From positions 1,875,001 to 1,939,000 of the forward strand of contig NZ_CP076448.1 of the NCBI RefSeq assembly GCF_019203965.1: 64,000 bases of DNA, in the 5' to 3' direction. Source of the DNA: Elioraea tepida. Lineage in GTDB: Bacteria; Pseudomonadota; Alphaproteobacteria; Acetobacterales; Acetobacteraceae. A program made the position numbers and the translations under genes. Positions 9,350 through 19,008 of the stretch are shown in pieces; the first letter of the stretch is position 1; the number at the start of each line of letters is the position of its first letter. The notes below the pieces were generated by a model that made no database searches, had not been told where the DNA came from, and was given only the letters and a program-made list of their open reading frames with translations.

Positions 9350-9516
9350 TAAAAAGGGCGGATTTTGGATCCCGCAGAAGTTGGCATCGTTTTTGCCTAC
9401 TCGGTGACAGCGCAGCGTCGCTTCGGCGACAGCTTCGGTTGGCGTGCCACCTGTGTGTTCCACAGACGGGCCGGTCCATCCGCGCGGGGCCCGTCCCGGG
9501 AGAAGGAGAACGGGCC

Positions 9517-10587
9517 ATGTGCGACCGTCACGGTGATGCCTTCGTCGATTACGGTGCGATCGCGGAGCGTTTGCGCGGGGCGCGGCTCGGCCGTCGCGCC
9601 GCGCTGAAGGCGACCGCCGCCGGTGCGCTGACCCTGGCGATGGGCCCGGGGCTCGCGCACGCGCAAGCGCGCGGCGCGCTGCGGGGCACGCACGGCACCG
9701 GCTTCTGCAACCTCAACTTCTTCCTCGCCCACTCGCTTCAGCTCGCACGCGAGGACGGGGTGGAGATCCAGTTCGTCAACACACCGACCTTCGCCGAGCA
9801 GGTGACGTTCCTCGGCACCGGCCAGGTCGATCTCGGGCTGATGCCCTATACGAGCTTCATCGCGCTGTTCAACGCCGGCGCGCCGGTGAAGATCATCGCC
9901 GGCGGCGGCATCGAGGGGTGCGCCATCGTCTCGCGCCCCGGCCTCACCACGCCGCAGAGCCTCCGCGGCAAGACGCTCGGCACCTTCCAGCTCGATACGC
10001 TCGAGGTGATGCCCTACGACTACCTCAAGAAGCACGGGATCAGCTTCCGCGAGGTGCGGGTGCGCTACATGGGCAACACGCCCGAGGCGGTCGAGGCGTT
10101 CAAGGCCGGGGCGCTCGACTGGATCTGCACCATCGAGCCCTATGCGACGGCGCTCGTGAACGACGTCCCCGGCGCGACGATGCTGACCGACGGGCGCGAC
10201 CTCTACGGCCCCGGCTACACCGACTGCGTGCTCGCCTGCCGCGCGAGCCTCATCAGGGAGAACCCGGCAGCGCTGAAGGCGGTGATCAAGGCGATGATGC
10301 GCGCCCAGGCCTTCGCCGAGAGCCGTCCCGAGGAGACGCTGCAGCGCCTCGTCGGCACCTACTACAAGACCTCGATGGACAACGCCCGGGTTGCAATGGC
10401 GAAACAGCCGGCGGTGGTCGACGCCCGCAGCCAGACCGATTTCATCCTCGGCCGCACCGACAGTCTGGTCGAGATGGGCTATATCCGCAACAAGCCCGGC
10501 CGTGACGCGATCGACTGGACGCTCTTGGAGCAGGTGATCGCCGAGAACCAGGAGCTCTGGCGCTCGCTCAAGCACAAGTCGGCCTGA
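9517..10587 (+). CDS. ABC transporter substrate-binding protein, NMT1/SsuA type
   Basis: Periplasmic binding protein for an ABC importer. The protein is 356 residues from ATG 9517, chosen because gaaggag lies 8 bases upstream. The N-terminus carries a twin-arginine-like signal (GRRAALKAT followed by a hydrophobic stretch and AHAQA) with predicted cleavage near residue 48. The mature part has the NMT1/THI5-like fold: FLGTGQVDLGLMPYTSF, GKTLGTFQLDT, EAFKAGALDWICTIEPYA. These families bind sulfonates, nitrate, hydroxymethylpyrimidine or other heterocycles. It heads an operon with permease, ATPase and an amidohydrolase, so the ligand may be a cyclic nitrogen compound, which is inference. Confidence 0.85.
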   Translation: MCDRHGDAFVDYGAIAERLRGARLGRRAALKATAAGALTLAMGPGLAHAQARGALRGTHGTGFCNLNFFLAHSLQLAREDGVEIQFVNTPTFAEQVTFLGTGQVDLGLMPYTSFIALFNAGAPVKIIAGGGIEGCAIVSRPGLTTPQSLRGKTLGTFQLDTLEVMPYDYLKKHGISFREVRVRYMGNTPEAVEAFKAGALDWICTIEPYATALVNDVPGATMLTDGRDLYGPGYTDCVLACRASLIRENPAALKAVIKAMMRAQAFAESRPEETLQRLVGTYYKTSMDNARVAMAKQPAVVDARSQTDFILGRTDSLVEMGYIRNKPGRDAIDWTLLEQVIAENQELWRSLKHKSA

Positions 10588-10599
10588 GCGGGGAAGACG

Positions 10600-11521
10600 A
10601 TGCCCGGAGACGGCACGGCGGCGGCGCCCGGCCGCGTCGCCGCCGAACCGAGCGCCGGCGCTGCGCCTCGGGCGGAGTGGCCGCCCCGCCTGCGCTCGGC
10701 CCTCGAGCGGCTCGGCTGGTCGATCGCCTCGGTCGGGCTGTTCGTCCTGATCTGGGAGTTCTGCTGGCTGGTCGGCTGGGCCGACCCGAAGCTCCTGCCG
10801 CCGCCGCACATCTTCCTCGGCGACATCCCCGACCAGGCGCGCTTCTTCAACACCGCCACGCGCTGGCAGATCGGCGTCAACCCGGCGGACGGACCGAGCC
10901 CCTATGGCGCAGTCGCGATCACCGTCGCCTCGACGACACTGCGCGTCTTCGCCGGGCTTGCGATCGCCGCCGTCCTCTCGGTCGCGGTCGGCGTCGCGAT
11001 CCGTTACTGGGAGCTGTTCGGCAAGCTCACCCTGCCGACCATCACGCTTCTGTCGCCGGTCTCGCCGATCGCCTGGCTGCCGGTCGCGATCTTCCTGTTC
11101 GGCATCGGCAACGCGCCGGCGATCTTCATGGTCGTGGTCGCCCTGTTCTTCCACATGCTGCTGTCGACCATCAGCCAGATCGACAACGTCAACCGGAACC
11201 TCATCAACGTCGCTCGGACCATGGGGGCGACGCGGCGACAGGTCTATGCGCGGGTGATCATCCCCGCGATCCTGCCGCAGCTCCTGATCGTTCTCAGGCT
11301 CAACCTGTTCGCCTCCTGGATGGTGGTTCTGGTGGCGGAGACGACAGGCGTCGGCTTCGGGCTCGGCCAGGTGATCATGCTCGCGCGCAACACCTTCAAC
11401 CCCTCGCTCGTGTTCTTCACCATCGCGCTGATCGGCCTGCTCGGCTTCACCTCCGACTGGCTCCTGCGCCAGGTTCAGCAGCGCGTGCTCTGGTGGGTGC
11501 CCGAGAATGGAGGCGTGCTCC

Positions 11522-11532
<11 letters not shown>
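10600..11532 (+). CDS. ABC transporter permease, SsuC/TauC type
   Basis: Inner-membrane channel subunit of the importer fed by the preceding binding protein. The 310-residue protein has a proline/alanine-rich cytoplasmic N-terminus of about 40 residues and then roughly six hydrophobic segments. The EAA-loop that contacts the ATPase is NVARTMGATRRQVYARVIIPAILP, split here as NVARTMGATRRQ and VIIPAILPQLL. It starts 13 bases after the binding-protein stop and ends inside the ATPase gene start. Members of this family transport nitrate, sulfonates or pyrimidine precursors. Confidence 0.87.
11509..11513 (+). promoter_or_regulatory. Shine-Dalgarno deciding the ATPase start
   Basis: GGAGG lies eight bases before GTG 11522, inside the 3' end of the permease gene. 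It favours GTG 11522 over the in-frame ATG 11507, which has only a weak purine-rich sequence upstream. Confidence 0.5.
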
Positions 11533-12349
<817 letters not shown>

Positions 12350-12418
12350 GGCGCCTTCGCGCCGCCCCACGAGAGACCGCAGACGAACCGAAACCGACCC
12401 GACATCGGAGCAGACGCC

Positions 12419-13960
12419 ATGGCCGTCAGCCTTGTCCGAAGCCGCGCCCTGATCACCCGCGCCACCGGCCGCCACACTTGGGAGCAGATCGACGACGGCG
12501 CCGTACTTCAGAAGGACGGCGTGATCGAGGAGATTGGCACCTTCGAGGAGCTCTCCAGACGCTACCCGACCGTGCCGGTGGTCGGTTCGGGCAACGAGAT
12601 CCTGTTGCCGGGCTTCGTCAACGGGCACCACCACATCGGGCTGACCCCGGTGCAGCTCGGCTCGCCCGACATGCCGCTCGAGCTCTGGTTCGTCACCCGC
12701 ATGGTGACGCGCAACCTCAACCTCTATCTCGACACGCTCTATTCCGCATTTGAGATGATTGCGTCTGGGATTACCACCGTCCAGCACATCCACGGCTGGA
12801 TCCCGGGAACACTTTCCGAGGTCGAGGCGAAGTCGGACCAGGTGATCCGCGCCTACGAGGACATCGGCATGCGCGTCTCCTACTGCTTCGCGGTGCGCGA
12901 CCAGAACCGGCTCGTCTACCAGGACGACGCCGCCTTCGTCGCCTCGCTGCCCGAGGAGCTGCGCGGGCCGATGCGCGCCTGGTTCGACCGGTTCCGCATG
13001 ACGCTCGATGACCAGCTCGAGCTGTTCCGCTCGCTGCACCGGCGGCACGGCAACAAGGAGCGCGTGCGCATCCAGCTTGCGCCCGCGAACCTGCACTGGT
13101 GCTCGGATGCGGCGCTTGCGGGCCTCGCGCGGCTGTCGGAGGAGTTCGACGCGCCGATGCACATGCACCTCGTCGAGACCGCCTTCCAGAAGGAGTATGC
13201 CCGGCGTCGCGGCGGCGGCAGCGCCGTCGAGTATCTCGATCGTTTCGGCATGCTCTCGCCGCGGCTCACCCTCGGGCACGGCGTGTGGCTGAGCGAGCGC
13301 GACATCGGCCGGCTCGCCGAGACGGGCGTGTGCATCTGCCACAACTGCTCCTCGAACTTCCGGCTTCGCTCCGGCATCGCGCCGCTCAACCGCTTCGAGG
13401 CGGCCGGAATCAACACCGCGATCGGCCTCGACGAGGCGGGGATCAACGACGACCGCGACATGCTCCAGGAGATGCGCCTTGTGCTGCGCGCGCATCGCGT
13501 GCCCGGGATGGACGAGGACGATGTCCCGGGCATGGGCCAGGTTCTGCGCATGGCCACGGTGGGAGGGGCGCGGACGACACCGTATCGTGACAGCCTCGGC
13601 ACGCTCGAGCCTGGGAAAGGCGCCGACATGGTGCTGATCGACTGGAACGAGATCTCCTACCCCTATCTCGACCCGGAGACGAAGCTGCTCGATGCCGTGA
13701 TCCAGCGCGCCAAGGCCTCGGCCGTGCGCGCCACGATCTGCGCCGGCGAGGTGATCTACGAGAACGGCCGCTTCACGCGGGTCGACCGTGACGCGGCGCT
13801 CAAGGCTCTGCATGACGACCTCGCCCGCGCCCTCTCCGACGAGGAGGTCGAGCGCCGGCGGCTCGCCAAGGCGCTGCTGCCGCATGTGCGGCGGTTCTAC
13901 GCGGGCTACATCGACCCGTCGCGGCACGAGCCGTTCTACCGGCAGTCCTCGCGGGTCTGA
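12419..13960 (+). CDS. Amidohydrolase-family metal hydrolase (AtzA/TrzN/deaminase-like)
   Basis: Predicted metal-dependent hydrolase or deaminase of a ring nitrogen or halogen substituent. The 513-residue protein has the HxH metal motif in LPGFVNGHHHIG (His70/His72), metal/substrate histidines in MHMHLVET (248-250) and LGHGVWLS (about 285), and the aspartate in AIGLDEAGINDDRDM (about 338). This is the subtype III pattern of AtzA, TrzN, cytosine deaminase and 8-oxoguanine deaminase. It is longer than the usual 450 residues, with a charged helical C-terminal tail. It closes an operon with an NMT1-type importer, so the importer probably brings in its substrate. The substrate itself is not determinable from sequence. 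Confidence 0.85.
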   Translation: MAVSLVRSRALITRATGRHTWEQIDDGAVLQKDGVIEEIGTFEELSRRYPTVPVVGSGNEILLPGFVNGHHHIGLTPVQLGSPDMPLELWFVTRMVTRNLNLYLDTLYSAFEMIASGITTVQHIHGWIPGTLSEVEAKSDQVIRAYEDIGMRVSYCFAVRDQNRLVYQDDAAFVASLPEELRGPMRAWFDRFRMTLDDQLELFRSLHRRHGNKERVRIQLAPANLHWCSDAALAGLARLSEEFDAPMHMHLVETAFQKEYARRRGGGSAVEYLDRFGMLSPRLTLGHGVWLSERDIGRLAETGVCICHNCSSNFRLRSGIAPLNRFEAAGINTAIGLDEAGINDDRDMLQEMRLVLRAHRVPGMDEDDVPGMGQVLRMATVGGARTTPYRDSLGTLEPGKGADMVLIDWNEISYPYLDPETKLLDAVIQRAKASAVRATICAGEVIYENGRFTRVDRDAALKALHDDLARALSDEEVERRRLAKALLPHVRRFYAGYIDPSRHEPFYRQSSRV

Positions 13961-13970
13961 GCGGCAGGGC

Positions 13971-15392
13971 TCAGGCGCCGGCCGGCTGCGCTGGCTCCAG
14001 CGTGGCCGCTCCTTGGGCGGCCGGCAGCCACACCGTGAAGGTGCTGCCTTTTCCCTCCTCGCTCTCGATCTCGAGGAGGCCGCGGTGGCGGTTGACGATG
14101 TGCTTGACGATCGCAAGCCCGAGCCCCGTTCCGCCCACGGCGCGCGACCGCGCCGCATCGACCCGATAGAATCGTTCGGTGAGGCGCGGCAGATGCAGGC
14201 GCGGGATCCCCGGGCCGTCGTCGGTGACGGAGACGGCAACGCCTGCGCGGCGCCGGCCCTTCTGCCCGTCGGGGCCGTCGCGACGCAGCGTGAGCTCGAT
14301 CCGCCCCCCCTCGCGGCCATACTTCACCGCGTTGTCGAGCAGGTTTGCGAGCACCTGGGCGAGCTGGTCTGCGTCGCCGGTCACCGTCGGCAGGCCCGGC
14401 TCGATCGAGAGCTCGAGCCGCATCCGCCGCGCCGCGAGCCGTGGTGCGAGCGCCTCGGCGCTGCGCCGGGCGAGCACGGCGAGATCGACCTCCGCCGTGG
14501 GCGGCGTGTGCTCCATCAACTCGATCCGCGACAGGCTGAGCAGGTCCTCGATCAGACGCCCCATGCGCGCCGCCTGGTCCGCCATGATGGGCAGGAAGCG
14601 CGCCTGCGCCTCGCGGTCCTCCGCGGCCGGGCCGCGCAGCGTCTCGATAAAGCCGATCAGGCTCGCAAGCGGCGTGCGCAGCTCGTGGCTTGCGTTGGCG
14701 ACGAAATCCGCACGCATCTGTTCGAGCCGGCGCTCGCGCGTGCGGTCGGACAGAACGAGCACGAGCCGCCCGCCATCGGGAAGCGGCGGGTCGAGCAGGA
14801 TGAGGGTGGCGAGCAGCTCGCGCTCGACCGGCACGGGCAGCGTTACCTCCGCCGTCTGCGTGCCTTGGCCGGCGAGCGCGCGCTCGAGCGCGCCGCGCAG
14901 GCCCGGGTTGCGCAACAGCGCGGCCAGATCGGCGCCGTCCTCGCCAAGCAGGGCGCGTGCGGCCGGGTTCAGGACCAGCGGCCGTGCGTCGGCGCCGAGC
15001 ACGCAGAGCGCCTCCGGCAGGCGATCGACGATCCGCACCGCGGCGGCGGCGTTCGCCGCCGCCTCCGCCCCGCGCGCCCGCAGGCCCGCCGCGAGCCGCC
15101 CCGCCGCCTCGGCGATCCGCCGCAAGGGCGGGAAGAGGGGGAGCGTCGGCGTCGGGCCGCCCGCCTCGGCTGCCTTCAGCGCCGCCGTCAGCCGCGCGAT
15201 GTCGCGACGCCAGAGCCAGCCGAACACCCCGCCACAGAGGAACAGGGCGAGGCTGACCAGGGCGGCGGCATCGACCGAGATCGCGTCCGCAGCGGCGAGG
15301 GCGGCGAGCAGGACCACAGGTGCCGCGCCGATGGCGGCGGCGACCGCAACCGCGATCAGCGGCCCCGGCTCCGGGAGGCGGTGCGGCATCAC
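13971..15392 (-). CDS. PhoR-like membrane sensor histidine kinase
   Basis: Two-component sensor kinase. The 473-residue protein has two N-terminal membrane segments (about residues 10-32 and 38-60), a region compatible with a PAS domain (about 90-210), a HisKA dimerisation domain with the phospho-acceptor in FVANASHELRTPLASL (His about 235), and a HATPase domain with N-box LANLLDNAVKYG, G1 VTDDGPGIP and G2 GGTGLGLAIV. The layout and H-box match PhoR of the phosphate regulon. No response regulator or pst/pho gene is beside it in this window, so the input is uncertain. It ends 10 bases from the convergent amidohydrolase and lies just downstream of the lipoprotein gene. Confidence 0.85.
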   Translation of the reverse strand: MMPHRLPEPGPLIAVAVAAAIGAAPVVLLAALAAADAISVDAAALVSLALFLCGGVFGWLWRRDIARLTAALKAAEAGGPTPTLPLFPPLRRIAEAAGRLAAGLRARGAEAAANAAAAVRIVDRLPEALCVLGADARPLVLNPAARALLGEDGADLAALLRNPGLRGALERALAGQGTQTAEVTLPVPVERELLATLILLDPPLPDGGRLVLVLSDRTRERRLEQMRADFVANASHELRTPLASLIGFIETLRGPAAEDREAQARFLPIMADQAARMGRLIEDLLSLSRIELMEHTPPTAEVDLAVLARRSAEALAPRLAARRMRLELSIEPGLPTVTGDADQLAQVLANLLDNAVKYGREGGRIELTLRRDGPDGQKGRRRAGVAVSVTDDGPGIPRLHLPRLTERFYRVDAARSRAVGGTGLGLAIVKHIVNRHRGLLEIESEEGKGSTFTVWLPAAQGAATLEPAQPAGA

Positions 15393-15398
15393 CGCCGG

Positions 15399-16679
15399 TC
15401 AGAACACGCGGTCGTCGAACCGTTCCGGCGCCGGCTCGACCGTGCGCGCCCCGCCGCGCGTGACCTCCATCAGGGCAAGCCCGCGCTGGTTCGTTCCGTC
15501 CGGCAGGAGCCGAACGATCCCGAAGACGCCCGCGAACCCCGCCGGATCGGTCAGCGCGGCGCGCGAGACGTCCCCTTGCGCGGCGAGGACGGCCGCGATC
15601 GCGGCGGCATCGAAAGCGACGCCGGCGACGAGCGGCGGTGCCGCGCCGAACGCTTCGGCGAAGCGCGCCTCGAAGGCGGCGCGTCGCGCCTCGTCGGGGG
15701 CGGCGTAGAGCGTGCCGACGAGCGCCGGCTCGCGCCCCGCATCCGGCATCGCCGCGAGCAGAGGCGTGCCGAGGAAGCGGACGGGCGGGTTGTCTATGTC
15801 GTAGAAGGGCAGGAGCGAGGCGACGGCGCGAAGTTGCTCGCCGCCATCGGCGAGGATCAGCGCATCGAAATCGGGCGGCGGAATGCGCGCCTCGCGGGCG
15901 AGCGCGGCGGCGCGTCGGCGGCCTTCCGCCGTGCCGAGAGCGCGCGCGGCGCGGATCTGCGCATCGACCGGGCCGCGGCGCCGGGCGTAGTCGGCCAGGC
16001 GCTGCACCGCTGGCGCCGGGTTGCCGGCGTAGATCTCCTCGCGCACGACACTGCCCCCGGATGACGCGACGGCTGCGCGGAAGGTGGCGAGCACCGCCCG
16101 TCCATAGGGCGTGTCGGGCACCAGGGCGGCGAACCGCTCCGCTCCGGCCGACCGTGCTGCGGCGACGACGCGCCGCACCGCTGGGCCGGGAAGCTGGCCG
16201 AGCACGAACACGTTGTCGCGCGCGGCCGAAGCATCGGTCGTGAAGGCGAGCACGTTCACTCCGGCGGCGCGGGCGAGCGGGCCCACCGCCTCGGTCTCGG
16301 CGGCGAACAGGGGCCCGAGAAGGATCGAGGCGCCTTCGGCGAGCGCCGCTCGGGCCGCTGCCGCGGCGCCTGCCGGCGTGCCGCCCGTGTCCTTCGGCAA
16401 CAGGACGAGCGGGGCCTCGTGCTGGAAGAGGGCGAGGGTCGCGGCATCGAGCATCGCCCGTCCGACCGCGGCCTGCGGCCCGCTCAGCGGCAGGAGAAGC
16501 CCCGCACGCACCTGGCCATCCGGGCCGAGGGCAGGGCGCTGCAGAACCGGCGCCGCCGGCTGGGGCGCCAGAGCCTGGGCGCGGGGCGTAGGCGCGTGCG
16601 GCTGTGGCCCGGCGCAGGCGGCAAGCGCTAGGCTCACGAGAACGAAGGGGAGAAGGAATGGACGGGCAGGACGACTCAC
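15399..16679 (-). CDS. LpoA-like lipoprotein with periplasmic binding fold
   Basis: Predicted outer-membrane lipoprotein that activates a class A penicillin-binding protein, or a ligand-binding lipoprotein of the Leu/Ile/Val-binding fold. The 426-residue protein has a signal peptide ending in lipobox LAAC, then a proline-rich linker, then a type I periplasmic-binding fold (GLLLPLSGPQAAVGRAML, ILLGPLFAAETEAVG). In E. coli lpoA (yraM) lies beside rsmI (yraL), and the same pairing occurs here, supporting the LpoA assignment. The start is GTG 16679, which lies 22 bases inside the divergent rsmI gene; no shorter start would keep the signal peptide. Confidence 0.75.
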   Translation of the reverse strand: MSRPARPFLLPFVLVSLALAACAGPQPHAPTPRAQALAPQPAAPVLQRPALGPDGQVRAGLLLPLSGPQAAVGRAMLDAATLALFQHEAPLVLLPKDTGGTPAGAAAAARAALAEGASILLGPLFAAETEAVGPLARAAGVNVLAFTTDASAARDNVFVLGQLPGPAVRRVVAAARSAGAERFAALVPDTPYGRAVLATFRAAVASSGGSVVREEIYAGNPAPAVQRLADYARRRGPVDAQIRAARALGTAEGRRRAAALAREARIPPPDFDALILADGGEQLRAVASLLPFYDIDNPPVRFLGTPLLAAMPDAGREPALVGTLYAAPDEARRAAFEARFAEAFGAAPPLVAGVAFDAAAIAAVLAAQGDVSRAALTDPAGFAGVFGIVRLLPDGTNQRGLALMEVTRGGARTVEPAPERFDDRVF

Positions 16680-17575
16680 CGGCTGATCCCCTTGCTTCCA
16701 CCGCGGGCAGCGCCGACGCCGCAGGCCCGCCCGGAACCCTCACCCTCGTCGCCACGCCGATCGGCAATCTCAGCGACATGGCCCCGCGCGGGCTTGCGGT
16801 GCTCGCCGCCGCCGACGTGGTTCTGTGCGAGGATACCAGGGTCACCGCGAAGCTGCTCGCGGCCGCCGGCCTTACCCGCACGCTTACCGCCTACCACGAA
16901 CACACCGAGCGGGCGATGACCCCGCGCGTGCTCGAGGCGCTCGCGGAGGGGCGGCGCGTCGCGCTCGTCTCGGATGCGGGCATGCCGCTCGTCTCCGACC
17001 CCGGCTACCGCCTCGTCTCGGCCGCGATCGCTGCGGGGCACAGGGTCACTGCCGTGCCCGGGCCCTCGGCGGCGCTCACCGCGCTCGCGCTCTCGGGGCT
17101 GCCGCCCCAGCCGTTCCTGTTCCTCGGCTTCCTGCCCCCCAAACCGGGGCCGAGGCGGGCGAGGCTCGAGACGGTGCGCGCGGCGGAAGCCGCGGGGCTC
17201 GCAGCGACCCTCGTTCTGTTCGAGGCGCCGCAGCGTGTGGCGTCAACGCTTGCCGATCTCGCGGCTGCGCTTGGCCGGCGCCAAGCTTCGGTGGCGCGCG
17301 AGCTCACCAAGCTGTTCGAGGAGGTGGCGCGCGGCCCTCTGCCCGATCTCGCTGCCCGCTTCGCCGCCGCGCCGCCGCGCGGGGAGGTGACGATCGTCGT
17401 CGCCCCCGCCGCCGGGGCGGAGCCTGCGAGCGAGGCGGAGGTCGCCGCACGGCTGCGTTCCGCCCTTGCGTCCGGGGCGTCGGTGAAGGACGCGGCGGCG
17501 ATGGTCGCCGCGGCGACCGGCCGGCCGAGGCGTGCGGTCTATGCCCTCGCGCTTTCGATTGCCGCCGGCGGGTAG
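16658..17575 (+). CDS. rsmI: 16S rRNA (cytidine-2'-O)-methyltransferase RsmI
   Basis: Methylates the 2'-O of C1402 in 16S rRNA. The protein is 305 residues from ATG 16658, selected because agaagga precedes it. It shows the tetrapyrrole-methylase fold of the family: LVATPIGNLSDM, VLCEDTRVTAKLL, YHEHTE, LVSDAGMPLVSDPGYRLV and FLFLGFLP. About 25 extra residues lie before the core. It is divergent from the LpoA-like gene with overlapping 5' ends. The usual downstream neighbour yraN (UPF0102 nuclease) is absent; a flagellin gene lies there instead in the opposite direction. Confidence 0.95.
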   Translation: MDGQDDSPADPLASTAGSADAAGPPGTLTLVATPIGNLSDMAPRGLAVLAAADVVLCEDTRVTAKLLAAAGLTRTLTAYHEHTERAMTPRVLEALAEGRRVALVSDAGMPLVSDPGYRLVSAAIAAGHRVTAVPGPSAALTALALSGLPPQPFLFLGFLPPKPGPRRARLETVRAAEAAGLAATLVLFEAPQRVASTLADLAAALGRRQASVARELTKLFEEVARGPLPDLAARFAAAPPRGEVTIVVAPAAGAEPASEAEVAARLRSALASGASVKDAAAMVAAATGRPRRAVYALALSIAAGG

Positions 17576-17595
17576 CGGGTGCCGCGGGAGGCGCG

Positions 17596-18791
17596 TCAGC
17601 GGCGGAACAGCGCCAGCAGAGCCGACGGCATGGCGTTTGCGATCCCGAGGCTCTGGATCGAGAGCTCGGCGCGGACCTGGAGCGAGGCGAGCCGGGCTGC
17701 CTCCGCACCGAGATCGGCATCGACCAGCGCGCCGAGACCCTCGCGCAGCCCGTCGGCGAAGGCGCGCTCCGCCGCCTTCGCCGCCTCGACCTTGCGCACG
17801 CCCTCGCCGAAATGCCCGGCATCGTCGGCGGCGCGGCGCACCGCCACATCGATCTGCGCGAGACCGGCGGCGGGATCGTCGAAACCGAGGGCGTCGAGGC
17901 CAAGGCCGGCCGCCGTCATGTCGCGATAGGCGACGCCGATCGACGCGCCGGAGGGGTGGCGCATGATCTCGAACCGCGGCGGCTCGGGCGGGGGGCCCGG
18001 CGGCGCTCCGGGAAGGTCGAGCCGCAGGTCGAGGATGACCCAGCCGGAGCCGCCGCCGTCGGGGTTGAAGCGGAGCTCGAGCGTCGTGCCGTTGCCGGGG
18101 TCGTAGTCGAAGACGAGCGTCTGCAGGCCGTTCACCGGCAGGCCCGGGTCAACCGGCGCGCCGCCCGAGGCGGGCGGCCGCCCCGTCGCTGCGACCCGCA
18201 CCGGCCCCTGCCAGATCTCCACGACGTCGTTCGGGGGTAGAAGGTCGAGGTCCAGCACGACGGGGGCGGCGACCGGCCCGGCGTCGACCGTGAAGGTCTG
18301 CGAGCCCGATCCGGCGCTCGAGCCGATCAGCGAGGCGAAGTCAGGCGGCTGAGCGGGCGGCGGCGCCGGCACGTCCGGGATGACGAGCAAGTTGACGCCG
18401 TTGAAGCTCGCGCTTCGGGCCATCGCGTCGATTCGCGCGACCAGCCCCTCGATCTCACGGCGGACGCTCGCGCGGTCGCCCTCTCCGGGAAGGCCGAGCC
18501 ACTGCAGGTATTTCGCCTTGACGGTCGCGAGCGTGTCGGAGATGGCGCGCGCCGCGTCCGCCGCCGTCGTCACCACCGCGCCGCCGAGGCCGAGGCTCGC
18601 GCGCACCGCCGCCCAGCCTGCGAGATCCGCCCGCATGCCTTGGGCGAGACGAAGATCGCCGGGTTCGCCTCCGCCGTCGGCACGGCAAGCCCGCTTTCGA
18701 TCCGAGCCTTGGTGGCGGCAAGGGAGCTCATGGTGGCGGCCAGGCTTCGGGCCGCCTGCATGGCCGCCGGGTTGGTGGTGATCGAGGTCAT
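17596..18791 (-). pseudogene. Flagellin, frameshifted once near its N-terminus
   Basis: Structural subunit of the flagellar filament. From ATG 18791 the frame reads the flagellin N-terminus MTSITTNPAAMQAARSL and ANPAIFVSPK; near 18641-18648 one base appears to be missing, and the next frame continues with AQGMRADLAGW, TAADAARAISDTLATVKAKY and FNGVNLLV, typical of the D0/D1 domain. A variable middle of about 150 residues with prolines and acidic residues follows. The C-terminus (RAFADGLREGLGALVDADLG, LSIQSLGIANAMPSALLALF) is the conserved coiled D0/D1 partner. Restoring one G in the GCCC/GGGC run would give an intact protein of about 398 residues. No other flagellar structural gene is nearby. 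Confidence 0.8.
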
Positions 18792-18843
18792 GGTGCGGAA
18801 TGCCTGGGGGCGCCTTGGATGCCGGATCGGATGAACGCCGTGT

Positions 18844-18867
18844 TGCATGCATCATACCTGCATGCAT
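18844..18867. repeat. Two 9-bp copies of TGCATGCAT
   Basis: TGCATGCAT occurs at 18844-18852 and 18859-18867, start-to-start spacing 15 bases. Each is itself part-palindromic (ATGCAT). The second overlaps the predicted sigma-54 -12 element; the first lies around the predicted transcription start. It may be an operator or chance. Confidence 0.4.
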
Positions 18868-18874
18868 CGTGCCA
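18859..18874 (-). promoter_or_regulatory. Sigma-54 promoter of the flagellin gene
   Basis: On the minus strand the sequence TGGCACGATGCATGCA matches the sigma-54 consensus TGGCACG-N4-TTGCA at all but one base. The invariant GG and GC are separated by exactly 10 bases. Transcription would start near 18848, about 57 bases before the flagellin ATG. Sigma-54 control of late flagellar genes is established in Caulobacter and other bacteria. The -12 element lies in one of two TGCATGCAT copies. Confidence 0.55.
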
Positions 18875-19008
18875 GCCGCGAGGCGTCACGACAGGCGAGG
18901 CCGGCTTCGGTTGCGCCCGGACCGACATCGGCGACGATAGAGGATGGCGATGCCGGGCGGCAGAAGGTGCCGGCCAGACCCTGCCGGCAACCGCGCGCCT
19001 CCGCCGGC

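Noticed and set aside
9345-9359. GCCC-loop-GGGC hairpin followed by ggatttt, as a terminator for the aldolase gene
   Set aside because: The stem is only four pairs and the T run is short and delayed; I could not support a rho-independent terminator.
13788-16064. A 758-codon open frame opposite the kinase and lipoprotein genes
   Set aside because: Shadow of two real minus-strand genes; composition is arginine-rich and repeats no family.
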